The position numbers were made by a program, and so were the translations under genes. This document shows, piece by piece, positions 46,961-60,224 of a stretch of DNA of 64,000 bases. This stretch comes from Erythrophleum ivorense (taxonomy: Eukaryota; Streptophyta; Magnoliopsida; Fabales; Fabaceae): NCBI GenBank assembly GCA_026724425.1, contig JAIUCV010000001.1, positions 7,732,556 through 7,796,555 of the forward strand. Direction: 5' to 3'. A model generated the notes under the pieces. That model saw nothing but the letters and a program-made list of their open reading frames with translations, was not told the DNA's origin and ran no database searches. Position 1 is the stretch's first letter; the number at the start of each line of letters is the position of its first letter.

Positions 46961-47149
46961 AAAAAATGGCACTCAAATCATTCGTTTAAGGAAACATAGG
47001 CAAAAATGTAAATTGTTATAAATGGTTATCACATATTATTGTTGACTTTGTGAAGTATTGGCACTTAAATTTTTCCTTTTTTCTTTCTTTGGTTAACACT
47101 TAATCAAACCTTTTTTTGTTTCAAACACTTTGTATCCTCTTTTTGCTTG

Positions 47150-49015
47150 AATCATTTTGTTTGCCCCATGCATTCATTATGGAAGGACCTAGGTCATTGT
47201 CCACACTTCTTTTGCTTCTTTCTTATATCTAATACTCATTTGCCCAAGTTAGCAATATCTTCATAAAGAAACAAGAATGCTTCTTAATTGCTTGATTCTT
47301 CAGTCACTATCCTTATAAGCTTCGAACAAATTTCTCTGTAGTGTTGCATGGTGGCTAATCAAGCATCACCTTCAATTGCATTTCCACTAACATTGTCTAT
47401 AGTAACATTTCTTGCTTATTTCATCCACTTCTTTAAAATGTACTAATCAAGCACTAGTTTGATATTCATGACACTAAACAATTAAAGTGTATGATAATAT
47501 AATATACCAATAGTCTCAAGCTTCCTACAGGAGTGAGAAATAAACTTCTAATCGAGGTCAAATGAAACCATCTATTCTCTTGCATGGGGGACCATGGTAA
47601 TGATATAATTAAATAAGGGAGGAATTTCATATCTATGCTTTACACAAGCAACACTGTATTTCTTCCATTGTTTTTGGAAGAGGGTAAAAATAGTAAAGGG
47701 ATAAATTTGTGCAATCTGTTGCAATATAATAGAATACTAACTTTTCAATTTTGATAATCTTTGTCACCTTTTGAATTCACATTTTAACTCATTATATCAC
47801 TTATTTTCCACCACCTTTTTAAAGCGCTTGAAGAACTTAATGATGTCCAATGTTGCAGTGTATAATTCTTAATGTTTATATTCACACTTTCATTTAATTA
47901 TGTACTGTGTATGCCTTGGGCGAAAACTTTCTTCATGTAACATGTTATCCATTTTTCTCTTATGATGTACACATGGCTCAACCATGTGTTTTCATGAACA
48001 TCATATCTTGCAAGTAACTTACTCCAAGCTATCTTAAATTGTGCTTCCCCCTCATAACCATACACACACTTTATGAAGTTAGTCAAGAAGCAAGATTCAC
48101 CTTTCATCAAGTTTTTTAAGCACTTATGCCATTTTGCATCAAGTGCCATGTCATAGTCCATGCCAAATGTTAGACCAAACCTCTTTAAGTGCTTGGATTG
48201 CAACACTATCTTGATATGTGAAAACCATTTGAGGCTTTTTATGTTTATGGGATCCTAAAAAAGTTTCTAACAACCACTTGAATGACTCTATATTTTCATC
48301 GTAGAACAATGCAATCTTAAAAAAATATCCCCAATTAAAGATGGTTGAATCTTGTAAACATTGTGAGTGGTTTGTGTACAAGGTTATATAATAATGGTAA
48401 TTAATAAGCATCCTTACATTTACCCAAAACACATTTGTTATTTGTTCATCTGAATCTATTTGATATGTATGGTAAAAGTGTGGGTTTCCCACTACATGTT
48501 GTTAGAAGTATTGCATTAGACAACTTACTTCTTTATATACCAAGCTCCTTTATCTTCTAGTACAAAGGTAGTTTGTTGGATCTAAGTGGGTATAATGAAG
48601 ATTATTTCTTCTTCCTGCTTCATGACTCATCAAGTCAAATGTGACTTTTCGTTGAAGGCCAACAGCATCTGTCAACTTAATTTGATGGCCTTGAACTTCA
48701 CAAATATTTCACTAAAATGCCAATATGGGGGTTGTGTTTAGAAGATGAAGAATGTGGTTGTCCTCTTACATAAAGTCATGCACTCTAACTTTGCCATTAA
48801 TATTGATAATATCTAGCCTTAGTTAGCAATTAGTTTTGGTCTCATGTCATTACAATAAACAAACATGTATGTCCTAATTGAATGGCCATTTTTTTGCTCT
48901 TGTTCACATATTGTTTCTCATTCCAAACCCAACTCTACCACTATAATTGATCTAAAACTTCTAAGCAACCTTTAAGCTATCAAACTCTATCTCCAATTTT
49001 TGCTTCCTATTAACT
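47150..49015 (-). pseudogene. FAR1/FHY3-related (MULE-transposase-derived) protein, full-length but broken
   Basis: Read on the minus strand across frame changes and stops, the family order is complete. The FAR1 DNA-binding region is at about 48990-48740 (EFDSLKVA, GRVGFGMRNNM, KVRVHDF). The MULE transposase core is at about 48640-47900 (TFDLMSHEAGRRNNLHYTHL, NPHFYHTYQIDSDEQITNVF, DENIESFKWLLETFLGSH, then ENTWLSHVYIIREKW). The linker TLDIIKFFKRFKKVVENK and a SWIM-like segment follow at about 47560-47430 (ISHSCRKLETIGILYYHTL, YILKKWM). The C-terminal helix region ends near 47180. Two longer ORFs (48151-48492 and 47898-48206) overlap in different frames. Many stops and frameshifts show a long-dead copy. 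FAR1-type proteins are domesticated Mutator-like transposases acting as light-signalling transcription factors. This could be a gene relic or a transposon relic. Confidence 0.85.
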
Positions 49016-49880
49016 TCTATATTATATCAATAAACTTGAAATAATGAAAATAAGCATATGAAATCAATAACATGTTGATTAAAAATAAGTTTTGGGTGCT
49101 ATTGTTCTTATCACAAATAAATATAGTATGGAACAATATGCAAATAAATAAAACGTTAGTAAAAATATTAATATTTTAGTTTCTATTATTAAACATATGC
49201 TATATAATAAAATCCATTTCTTTTAAGACAAAATATGCTATAGGTTTTGATGAAAGTGAAAAAAAAGGAAATAAAAAACATAACATAAACCATTTCAATC
49301 TTTCTTGAAGAACAAGCACTATTAAAGAATTAAGATTTTATCTTTCAAGCAAGTCCACCAACAATTTTTGCTTGACAAGAAAAAATGGTGATTTTTCACT
49401 AACTATTCTAATGCTGTTATTTCTTGCCAAGCTTAAAGTAGACCTCAAATGGCACCAACGCATTCCATAGCTCTGAAAATTGAAGGCAAAACAAAGTGGC
49501 AAAATGGAGGGAGAGAATGGACCAATATACCTATATTTCATTTACCTAAAATGTGAAGTTTTGTTATGAATCTCCATCAATCTAAAATGGTACATCTCGT
49601 CCTACATTTTTCCCCAGCAAAATTAAGTCACCTACCACATGTCTCAATATGCACCATAAGATGAATTTAATAGCCACAATTTCATACAATTCACCAAACA
49701 ATGCATGCCCCTCAATGGAGAGGATCATAATCGATTATTTGTTGGACTGATTATGCATAATACAAAAATGATGTAGGGCCTATAATTTTTTTCTCAATTC
49801 TTTCCTTTTCTTTTTAATTATGTAAACCAAAGTTTTAATTATAGTTTTGATACTTATAGTTTACCTCCAAATTCAAATAG
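49016..49880. other. Intergenic, nothing recognised
   Basis: AT-rich DNA upstream of the FAR1-like pseudogene. The small minus ORF at 49338-49541 shows no family features. No terminal inverted repeat that would pair with the pseudogene was found. Confidence 0.4.
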
Positions 49881-50575
49881 GCCTCTATACTTTATTTGCA
49901 TGTAATTATCTCCTTATACTTTGTTTTTACTTTTAATCTTGTCCCTGGCATTTAAATTAGTTTCATTTCGTCAATCTTGTTGTTAACTTAACCATCTACC
50001 TTATCCTATTTGCCATGTCAATGACTCCATCGCACCATTTCCTTGCTTTAAATTATTTTTGGGACCTTACCCATGCCTTGTTTTCCATTGAGCCACAAGG
50101 ACAAAGGATGAAAAAGAGTGAGAGGTTGAAGAACTTATTATTATTAGTTTTGGGTTTAGCTATTGATGAGAGTAAGAATGAGTTTTTGGAATTTAAAGCT
50201 CTCTTAGAACCCCAAATCCACCTCTTCTTTGTCTTCTTCGTTATTACATCTCCAACTTGATATGGATTTGTTGTTTAGGAAGCTAATCTTCATTAATGGT
50301 CAAACCTAAAGCTAATAATAATAACTTCTTTAACCTTACACTCTCCTTCATCCTTAGTCCTTAAGCCTTAATGGAAAACTAAGCATGGGTGATACCTTTA
50401 AAAAAAATAATTAAAAGCATGGAGATAGTGCCACGAAGTCACTCACATGGGAAATACGATAAGGCATATGGCCAAGTTAGTAATAAAACTAACAAAGTGA
50501 GACTAATTTAAATGGCAAGGACAAGATTAAAATTGAAAATAAAGTATAAGGAGATAATTACATGCAAATATAGTA
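49881..50575. mobile_element. Non-autonomous element with ~170-bp terminal inverted repeats
   Basis: Left arm about 49881-50051 and right arm about 50404-50575 are reverse complements with scattered mismatches. The best-kept core is TTTGCATGTAATTATCTCC, followed by TTATACTTT, TTTTAATCTTGTCC and ATTTAAATTAGT in both. The interior (about 350 bases) holds an 81-codon frame at 50015-50260 that overlaps the left arm and looks meaningless. Long arms and lack of coding fit a Mutator-like (MULE) non-autonomous element. The flanking target duplication was not resolved. Confidence 0.75.
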
Positions 50576-50739
50576 TAGGAACTGATGACCCCCTAATTTA
50601 GGATGAGAAAGAGACATATTTTATGATATATTATGGAGTTAAAGTACTTTTCTCTTGACTAATATGGCTTAACTTTTTATTCAATCAAACAAAATAAAGA
50701 AAATATCTCAATTACAATATCTTTATCAGTTTTAAGCTT

Positions 50740-51990
50740 CATTTGATGATTGATTTTTATCTCAGGAGAAAGGTAAAAGGTTGTAGAAAGGAATGATAAA
50801 AGGAAAAGAAGCTAGAACGTCAAAAGGCAAGCTTAACAAGCCCTCTCACTACAGCAAGAACACAATTCCTGTAACCAGGATGCACGTTCATTGTGGCAAG
50901 TAAGTTACTTTACCATAGCGAAGTCATGATGCACACAAATTTCAGGGAAGTCCTAGCTATAGTGTAGGCAGTAGCAAGATTAGCAAAAATCTGGATGCCT
51001 AAAAGCACTATAGTGAGAACCACCCCTCACCATAGCGAGATTGGCCACTGAAACGCATAGCTTTGATTTATGAGCTAAAAACGCAAGAGAAAGCTAGGGC
51101 TTCGTGATTCTGAGCTGAGGGGAGAAACTCTAAAGGGAAAAACACACTAAAGAACTAGGGTTTGAGTAGAAGAAGCTTGGGTTGAAGATTGGAGGCCGAA
51201 TCAACACGATTGCACTGAGTTTCCTTCAATCCTCCATCTTCTCCTTCATGATTCTTTATCTTTTTGAAATTCTGGATTTGATTACATTGTGTAGAGCTAT
51301 GTGTAGCTAAATTTCTTTAATCTTAGGTTTACTTGAACCTATTTCCATGTACTGGGGATTTTGCAAGATTAATTTGAGTTGATTAATGATTTGAATGCTT
51401 GATCTATTTTTATTGTTCATGAAGAGTATGGTCATCTTTTGTTAATCTAGGGGTTTGAGGTTTACTTTTGAAAAAGAAAAATCTCTATGGACTAATTGAT
51501 TAAGCAACTTAGGATTGAAATTAGGAAACACTAGTTATTCTTAGGTATAGAAATATGCTCAAGAATTCTAAGTGGTGAAAGGGGTTAAACGTATAATATC
51601 TAATTAATTGTGAGAGAAATATACAATTAATTAGAATAGAGTTTAAGTGGTTTAAGAGACATTTGGGCTCAATTAATCTCCCTAACCTTCAAATTGTTAA
51701 TTAATCAATTAATCAAGCCCCTCAATTCTTGGCAATCAGGGGATAGGAACCTAGGATACTCTTAAGTGGTTTATCTCATCAGACTATCTTGACGCTCAAT
51801 ATTTGTTTACTTTCCTTTTATGTTAATCCATTACATTAGTATTTGCACATCTTGACTTAAGTAAAAGAGAATTTCCTTAGGCTTAATTGAGTTTAATTCA
51901 ATTCTCTATGGGATGACCTTGATTCACTAGGAACCTATTTAAATTTGGAGGCAAACTATAGGGACTAACAATATAATTGAACCTACAAAA
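50740..51990 (+). repeat. LTR-like fragment (Ty3-type), solo or truncated
   Basis: The sequence has the style of long Ty3-type plant LTRs: repeated phrases on CTATAGTGAG / CCATAGCGAGA, then AGAAACTCTAAAGG and AGAAGCTTGGGTTGAAGATTGG, then a U5-like end TCTATGGGATGACCTTGATTC near 51907. No gag or pol coding was found on either side. Ends and target duplication are not resolved, so the call rests on composition and wording only. Confidence 0.4.
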
Positions 51991-52269
51991 AATATAAGGA
52001 AGATAGAATCCCTCCTTTTTCTCCTTTCCTTTCTAACTTATTGCCTTCTACCAAACAAAGCATGAAAATTAATAGCACTATTTAAAAACCAAAATGAACT
52101 AGTTATCTAACTAGAAAACTAGTGAATTGGTCACTAAATTGATTCGATTAACTCATAAAACTATCTTTTTTAAAAAATAGGTTAAACCAATTAAAAACTA
52201 GTTAAATCGATGTAATACCTAGTTCTTTAAAATTTAATTAGAACCAATAGGATAATGAAAGAGGAGTAG

Positions 52270-54540
52270 AATATTAATTATGACATCTAAAAATAAAGTT
52301 ATGAAGTCACTGATGACCTAAAAATCAAAGCCAAAATGGTTAACTAGATTAAACTGATAAGTAATAGCAAAATTATAATTTTAAGTAAAATTTTAGAAAC
52401 TCAAAGAAGAGAATTTCAAATGCCAAAATTGAACTCACTAGGGTTTTTAAAAGTCTTAAAAGCTATAGGAATTATTAGAATGACTAAACCCTTACAGTGT
52501 ACAATTTAGGACATCAATTGGTTAAACTTTGATTGAGCTATTTTGGATTGTTTTAAACTCTATAAATTTAAAAATAAATATTTTTAATAAACTAGAAGTC
52601 TAAATTTTCATATGAAACTAATGATATTAAAAAAAGAAATAGAATGAGTTCAAATAATGCAGTTAAAATAATGCAGTTAAAATTTCAAGACGTAAAAGAA
52701 ATTTTGCCAATTGTTTTAAAACCACCTCATTTCCTTCTTATATGGTCATGCCACCTTCTAAGTTCTTCTAATTGACTTATTTTGCCTCTGTTTCAGACTA
52801 TAAAGTCACCCAAAGAGAAGGGAGAAAGAAAGGGGAAGAAGGGGATGAAAGAACAATAAAGGTATGAATTCATCCTTTTTTTACCTCACACTAGTTAGAA
52901 ATATTCTCTTCCTTTTTATCTCTTTCAATTGATGTTTTTAGTATCTTGGAAAGAGTTTTTTGGTGGTTGAACACTTGAAGAAACGAGGAAGTTTGAAGCT
53001 ACCAATTTCACTACAAGAATCTCCATTTGATAAGGATTCAAACAAAGTATGTTTTGAATTAGAAAACTTGCTTCTCCTTGAGTTCCATTCTTTCTCACCA
53101 ATTTGGCCAACATATAAGGATACTAGAGGGAGGTTGATTTTGGCTTAAACTTGATATGAATTAGGGTTTTGAAGCATGGAGAAGTAGATAATGCAAAGAA
53201 AATCAAGTAAAAAGCAATAGAATGCAAAGTAGAACACTTAGGGTTTTTGTTGCACCTTATAATTTTGGGAACCCTAGGAAGATGTTTTAAGCTACCTAAG
53301 GCCAATCTTGAACTAGAAACGAGCTAAGGATAATCCATACTCATTAAAACCTTTATGGAAGAAGAAAAATTTTCAAGTGTAATATGTGTAAGGTGAGTCT
53401 CGACCATGAGCTAAAAAGAGTATCTAGGAAGAGTTTTTATTGATTCTAAAGTTATAAGTGATCTAAATATGAATTATAAACACTAATGGAATCATTTGAT
53501 TAAATTTATAAGTCTTATTTTGAAAAGTAAAATTTTAGGGTTCAAAAGGCCTAAAGAATCAAGTCGGCTTTTGGCTTATGTAATCATATATATAATGGCT
53601 CTAATAGTCCCATTAGAGTTATATGACTCATAGCAAGCGAGATTTTAGAGTCTAGAAAGTGAAATCCAAGAGTTGCCTTTTAAAGAACCTAAAAATGACT
53701 TAAAATGGCATGTTAAGTCCTAATAGGATTAGGTGAGAGGAATATGAGTTAATAGATTCTAATGAGTTATTTTAGAATCTATTTTGCCTTGCAACTGGAT
53801 ATATGTAGGCTAAGCTAGCCAAATTTACTTATTTGTGGGTGTCAAGCCAAGGAAAATCCAAGAAAAGATAAGAATCAAGAGGGTTAGTGGAGGTTAAAGC
53901 CTCTAAGTTAAAAAGATAGCTATCTCTTCCTATCTTACATGAATTTGAATGTTTGAATAAGTTGAGATACTTATATGTATTGTTGCTTGATGTATTTATG
54001 AGCTATGCTTTGATGTAGTTTTTATCATGAGTTTTATGCATATGTGTTGCCATGTTTTCAGATTCTAACTCCTTATAACAGGGAATTAAACGTAGTAACT
54101 CTACGTTAACCTAAAATTGAGCTTAGTTGAGCCTAGCCAAAATGTTTTAGTGTGATGGCTTGATGAGAATTGAGATTTCATGCTAAAAATTATGTTTGGG
54201 TTATATAACACATATGATTCACATGCTTGCACTACATGCATTATATTTCTTCATGACATTCTTGCACGTATTTATATGGTTAAGATTGGTTATTGAGATT
54301 CTCCCCAAAATCTCACCCATGTATCTTCTACTAACCATTTCAAGTTCTTTAAGTAAAGGAAAAGAAACAAAGAAGAACTAAGCATTAGAGAAATGATGTA
54401 AATAGAATTTTTGTTATGTATACATATATAATGTATATGATAGACTTAAATGGATATTAAGTATATGTCTGTATGATGAATTTTTATGTATATGACTAGG
54501 TTATGTAATGGTAACATGTGTATAACCTTGAGAGCATTAA
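52270..54540 (+). repeat. Diverged LTR-like repeat, plus orientation
   Basis: Part of this segment is an inverted, diverged copy of 60225-62456. For example, 52436-52560 matches the reverse complement of about 61970-62110 (the stretch with AAAGTCTTAAAAGCTATAGG against its counterpart). It contains a GA-rich tract around 52815-52850 and no gene. Exact ends are uncertain. Confidence 0.5.
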
Positions 54541-57500
54541 TATGAGTCATTTTGATGTATGATTTCCCTTAGTTCATCAACTTGCATAAGTGAAGCATTA
54601 TGGTCCATATATGTAATTGGGTGTTAAATGATCAATTTTTGATGTTGATCTTATTTAATGTAATGGAGCTTATGGAAATGATGCTTAAAATGATTAAAAA
54701 TTGTTCAAAATGAAAGAATGCAAATTATAGGCCAAATGGGCTACTTTAGAACCAAATTTTGGTTTAAATGAGTCACAAATTGCATCTCTACCCTTAACAG
54801 CTAAATGACTTAGTTTGGGGCTAAAATTTGGCATGTAATTAGAAAATTTATAAAGTTTTCTAACAAGCCAAAGATGTTGGTTTTTGAAACTCTATAAAAT
54901 ATTTTATAAATTTTTGAAATTGACAAAATTATGTAAATTTTGATAGTCAATGTTTACACTGTATTAGCCTCAGATTTCATGCCATTTTATAGGATAAATG
55001 AATTCAATTTTACTTAAAAAATTTTATAGCATAAATTTTAAATCATATACTTTTCATGGACACCTAGTTTCTATAAATCGAAGTTATATAACAAAAGCTA
55101 TGAATTTTTAAAATTTTAGGCTCTATTATGTCAAAATAGCCAAAATGAGTTATATAACTTCCATATGCAAATGGATCCCACCTTGAGTGAAAAAGGAAGA
55201 AATTCAAAATTTGATCTTTATAGTTTCACTTAAATTATAAAACGAACTAAAATCATTGCAAAAAGTTTGGTAACGATTGCATTTTGGTTGTTATTAGAGT
55301 TAAATGGTGTCATACCATAATGAGATAGAACAAGTTTTCCATTACATTATGCTTATAACATCCTTTTTTCTAGTTTCAATATTTTTAGCCACGAAAAATA
55401 TTGACATTAAAATGCAATTGCTTTAATTTACCTTAAATGCACCATTTCAACTTACCAATATCAAAATCCATCCTTAAGATGTTTGCTTAACCAGAAACAT
55501 CACAAAAAGCAGTAAGGAATTCATATTTAAGCCATGCATCACAAATTAGTACAATTGCATCATTTCATGCATGTCCATAATTCTGTCATTAATTTCAAAA
55601 ATTCATATCTTGAGTTAAAAAATGCCAAATCATGCAAATTAGGACTCTATGGAAAGTTCAAGACATGAACTACATGCTATAAAAATGTCATATTAAAATA
55701 AATATGTTTGGGTAATAAAAATCTAATGGAATAATAACCACATCAGTATCTCAGACCCAACCCAGATCTAAAACTTTGAGGATGCATATCTTGAGCTACA
55801 CAATTCCAGATTGAGTGATCTCGGTAGATATGAAAAGCTTATAATTCCAACCATATGTCTGTAAAGTTTTATGAGTATTAGAGTTCATTTAGCTCCTTAA
55901 AGACACGAAAAACTAGAACTAACCATATGAATAATATCTAGGCAAATTTCATATTTTTTAGCTAATTTGAAAAATCATAATAATTCTATAGAGTTTCAAA
56001 AATTGTGTTCTTTAGTTACATAAAAAGCTCTAAATGAGATTTAATTCTCTACTAAATTTCATATCAAAATTTGTTCATTTGGTTAGACTTTGGTTCAGGG
56101 GTAAACTATGACTCAAAATAAAAGTGGCACCAAATGGTCTAAAATGAATTTTCTTAATACAAATGATCATTTGAACATGTCCAAAACATAAAATACATCA
56201 TGTATGGCCATCTCATCTAATCTCAATCATCATTATCTCAAAATCACTCCCTCACTTGGCTTTATTCCACACTTTTCATGCCATATGTATATCAAAATGA
56301 TATGTCTTGCACATATACATCCATAATTGGAGTTTATACTATAATCATATACTTTTACACATGAGTGAAGGTTTACATTACAAAAATAACATATACCAAC
56401 ATTCTTGTATGCTAGATTACATAATTTCCTAAAACATTGTCAAAGTAGCATCATTTATACTTGTTGGTCTTTATTCTTTGCTTCTTGGGAATTGTAACAT
56501 TATAAATTCTAGCTCATCTCATATCATTCTTATACATTATGTCATCACATTCATGAGGGAAGTAGAAAAACTCTCTTATAATAATAAGTTTAATTGCACT
56601 GCGTCGTATCTAAAATTTTCATTTAGTGTCACGTGGGCATGTGAGCTCATAATATAAATCTTCATATTTAATTACATCATTACAACTCCTTTGCATCACA
56701 AAATCATGCCTAGAACTCATGGAAATTGAAATGGAGCATGAAATGGGCTTATTAAATTTTGGCCAGATTTGCCCCCTATTCTGTCCAAACTTTGGAAAAT
56801 CATAACTAAATTTAGAAAAATCAAAATCATACAATCTTAGTCGTTCTGGAACGTATGGATGTATACTTCACACTAAAAATATGCCTAGATTATAAAATTT
56901 ATCACAGAGGATGTTTGACATCCAAAATAGTCTAAAGGTCTGACTGAATTCTGGAACTTTCATAGAATTCTACAGAAAACTTTGAAAATGTCCAATTAAT
57001 TTCAAAAAAATATAATCGATGCAAATGATACCAATTTGGAAAGTTATGGATGTTAACTAGAGAGAAGAAATATCTTTAGATTATTTCATCAAGTTCAAAC
57101 TTCAGAATTCAATGAAACAGTACTACTGGTCGGGCAAAATTATTGATACTGGACAGAAACTTCAAAAATTCATATCTCCCTCTCTAGACCTCCAAATGAA
57201 GTGCTTCCAGTTGACACAAGTCACTGGGATTGTCTAGTTACTAGTATAAAAGTTCATGGCAATTAGACATCGTTTGAACCTCGTGTGACATAATACAATT
57301 TCGGATCAAATGAATAGTGTAGAAAACCAGAAATTATAAAAATTGCCAACTTTGAAAAATCATCAAATATTCAGTAGACCTCCAAAAATTATGATCTTTA
57401 GCATCCCAAAAATCTCTTAATGAGACTTATTTGCATGAAAAATCTTAGATTAAGACTAACTTATTTGGATAAAAAGTGACGTATGGTTCCATTATGGTCA

Positions 57501-57929
57501 AATTAGTTCTATATAAGATACCAAACTTGCCAAATGGCTTTCCCTTGATTGTGGCACCTTTTAGGCAAGTCTAAAAGTACATTTAAGACTTGTTTGAGCT
57601 GCCCAAATGGTCCCAAACCTCATGCATCTCATTTGGACATTCAATCCACACTTATGCATATTTACATGAAACTTCCCAATTGCATACTTGGGCATTGCAT
57701 ACTCAAATTGTATTCTAGAACTCATACATCATGTGCATACATTTAAACATCATATAATATCATATTTACACATGTATTAAGGGTCATAGACCATTTATAA
57801 TATTATATAACATTGTGAAGCATCATTATGGATTCAAAAAGAATAAAGCTAGGCATTTGCTTGTCAATCTTCTTCTTTCATTGTTGTTAGCTCCCTTCAC
57901 CATAGCTACTTGGTCCACCTAGCTGTTAG
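54541..57929. repeat. Low-complexity dispersed-repeat region
   Basis: AT-rich DNA with recurring phrases such as CAAAAATTCATATCTCCCTC and GACCTCCAAA. Blocks at about 55590-56200, 57100-57560 and 63730-64000 resemble one another, and 56620-57070 resembles 63560-63850. This is typical of decayed LTR DNA. No open frame has family features. Confidence 0.5.
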
Positions 57930-60210
57930 AGTATTGGAGATGAGGGGATGAGATTCAAAGAATCCTAATAGCTCATCTCCCATTCAATCATACATAATAT
58001 GTGCAAAGCAAACCTTAAAGGTGCATGCATGAACATAATATAAATTATGAACATTCAAGAAGCAAACTTAGCATGCAAACAAGTCATACAACTCATTTAA
58101 GAGCTCATCAAGTGTTTGGATTGGCCTTATACTTCTCCTCATGGATTTTAGACTTGCCTCACCCATTCTTTAAGCACTTTGGACTCAACCATACTCTTAG
58201 GAGCCCACTTTGCTTTTGGGAGACTCTTTCCTTTGTCTCAACCAATCTTAAGGGTTCTTAGCTCATCTTCACCATGGTGAAGATTTCTTAGCCTCTCCAC
58301 ACTTAAGCAAACTCAAACAAACATCATGTAATTATTTGGAAACATAACATGGCATCAAGCATCATGGCACATAAAGACATGCTAACATACTTTTCATAAC
58401 TTGAAAATACACATACACATATTTTAAAACAAGCTAAATACACATCTATGCATGAGAGAAGGTGGATAAAGCTACCTTGGAAGTAATTACACACTTTTTC
58501 CTTAAGCCTTGAGTCCTCTCCCTTGACCTCACACACCCAAGAAGGTGGAGATTGTTTCTCTTGGCCTAGACACACCAAAAGAAACATGAATTACTCATGG
58601 GAACCAGCCTCAGCATTATATACACTTTACATGATACTACTTTAGTTTATGGCTCCATTATACTTCCATAAGGCACTTAATGAAGCAATCATAACAATTC
58701 ATGATCTTAGCTCTCTTCTCTCCTTTAATCTATGATTCTGGACTTCATTTAGACTCATTGGAGTCATCACACAATTATTTTAAAGAGCTTAGTTAGGAGT
58801 TGCTTCATTATATTACATTATGGACCCTACACTTTTATCTCACTATCTATGGCTTCTAAAATTTTTTCAAGGCTTCCTCTCATCCTCTTCCATCCTATAT
58901 GACTCAAAAATAAGCTTGAAACAAATTAAAACTTCCCCTTGGTACTCTTTCTAGCCTAGGCTAACATTATGGAAGTATTTGGGGTTCAAGGGATTTTCAA
59001 TTTTTCCATGATGAGAGATTCACTTGGGAGGTTTCCTAGGAGTCTTAGGAACTCAAACAAACACTTACATATACTAGAGAATGCATGAATCAAATCAGTT
59101 TTTATAATGTGTTCAAGACTTCTTCACTTTCCCAACTTGAAATTCAATGGCTTTTACTTGCTTCCAATGATAGATTCTTAATCCTTGCACTCTAAACCTC
59201 TAATCCCACCTTGATTTGGACAGAAAATAGCCCCTAAGAATTGAGCTCATGGTGGCCAAATCGTGCAAGAGGAAGGGGGAGGAAGAAACTACCAAAGAAT
59301 GGAAGTTTTACCTTGTTTTCTTACTTTATCTTGGTTACTTTTCACTTTCCTTGGTTGCCTCCCTTCAAACATGAATTTTTTATCTTCATTTTGCTTCTAA
59401 AATAGATTTAAAAACACCATCAAACCCATAGAAATAAGGAGGAGAAGGAAGAGAAGTAACTTGCTAAGGAGAAAGTTAGATTTTCCATGGAATTTCCTAC
59501 CTTTTCTTGGCTTTTTTCTCCCTCCAAGAGTGCTCCTTCTTGTGTGTCTAAGAGAACTGATTCTTCTCTCTATTCTGGGCAGAAGAAAGACGATGGAAAA
59601 TGAGGGCAAGGGAGGGCGTGAGAAAGAGAGAGTATTAAAAGCAAAAGAATTCTAAAAATTCCCATTTCATCCCTCATTTTTAGTATTTTTTTTTCTAATT
59701 CATTTTAGTTCCTTTTTGAGAATCACCTTCTGCATTATGAAATTTAGGTTCTCAATTTAGTAAAATGCCTTTGGAATCATTCATATCGGAGCTAAAACCT
59801 TCCCGAATGATCTGGTTAAAATTTGGGCTCATTGCCATTAGAAAACGTATACTGGAGGGGCTTTAACTATCCTAGAGCTTTCCATGGTTTTCAAGGCCTT
59901 TGAGAACCCCGGAGAACTCAAAGATTTCATTCAAAAAACCCTCCTATGAGTTTTTCAAAAAGTGCCCATATTTACAAAAATACCACTAGCCTTTCGGCAA
60001 ATTTTTCAAATCATTCTAGCCCTGGTTCCTGGGTAACTCAAGGCTCAAATCTTTATTTTTCATTATTTAGAATTTTTCATAATTTTATTTGGCCTCAATC
60101 TCTTCTATTTGCTGAACTTACTTTTATATCTAGCTCATTTCTGACACTTACAGAGAAATCGAACATCGCATTTCTCACGTTTATAGAGGGAACAGATGTT
60201 ACTAGAATTC
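57930..60210 (-). repeat. LTR-like repeat, copy 1 of a side-by-side pair
   Basis: Parallels 60225-62456 along its whole length, in order. Examples: GATTCAAAGAATCC at 57953 against 60246; the TTGGCCTAGACACACCAAA stretch at 58560 against 60787; GACTCATTGGAGTCAT at 58754 against 60967; and CCTTTGAGAACCCCGG at 59899 against 62101. Divergence is high. Short ORFs inside (58324-58587, 59397-59609) are not conserved in the other copy. Confidence 0.6.
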
Positions 60211-60224
60211 TCTAGACATGGTTA

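Noticed and set aside
50015..50260. 81-codon ORF as a gene
   Set aside because: It starts inside a terminal inverted repeat of a non-autonomous element and has no family features.
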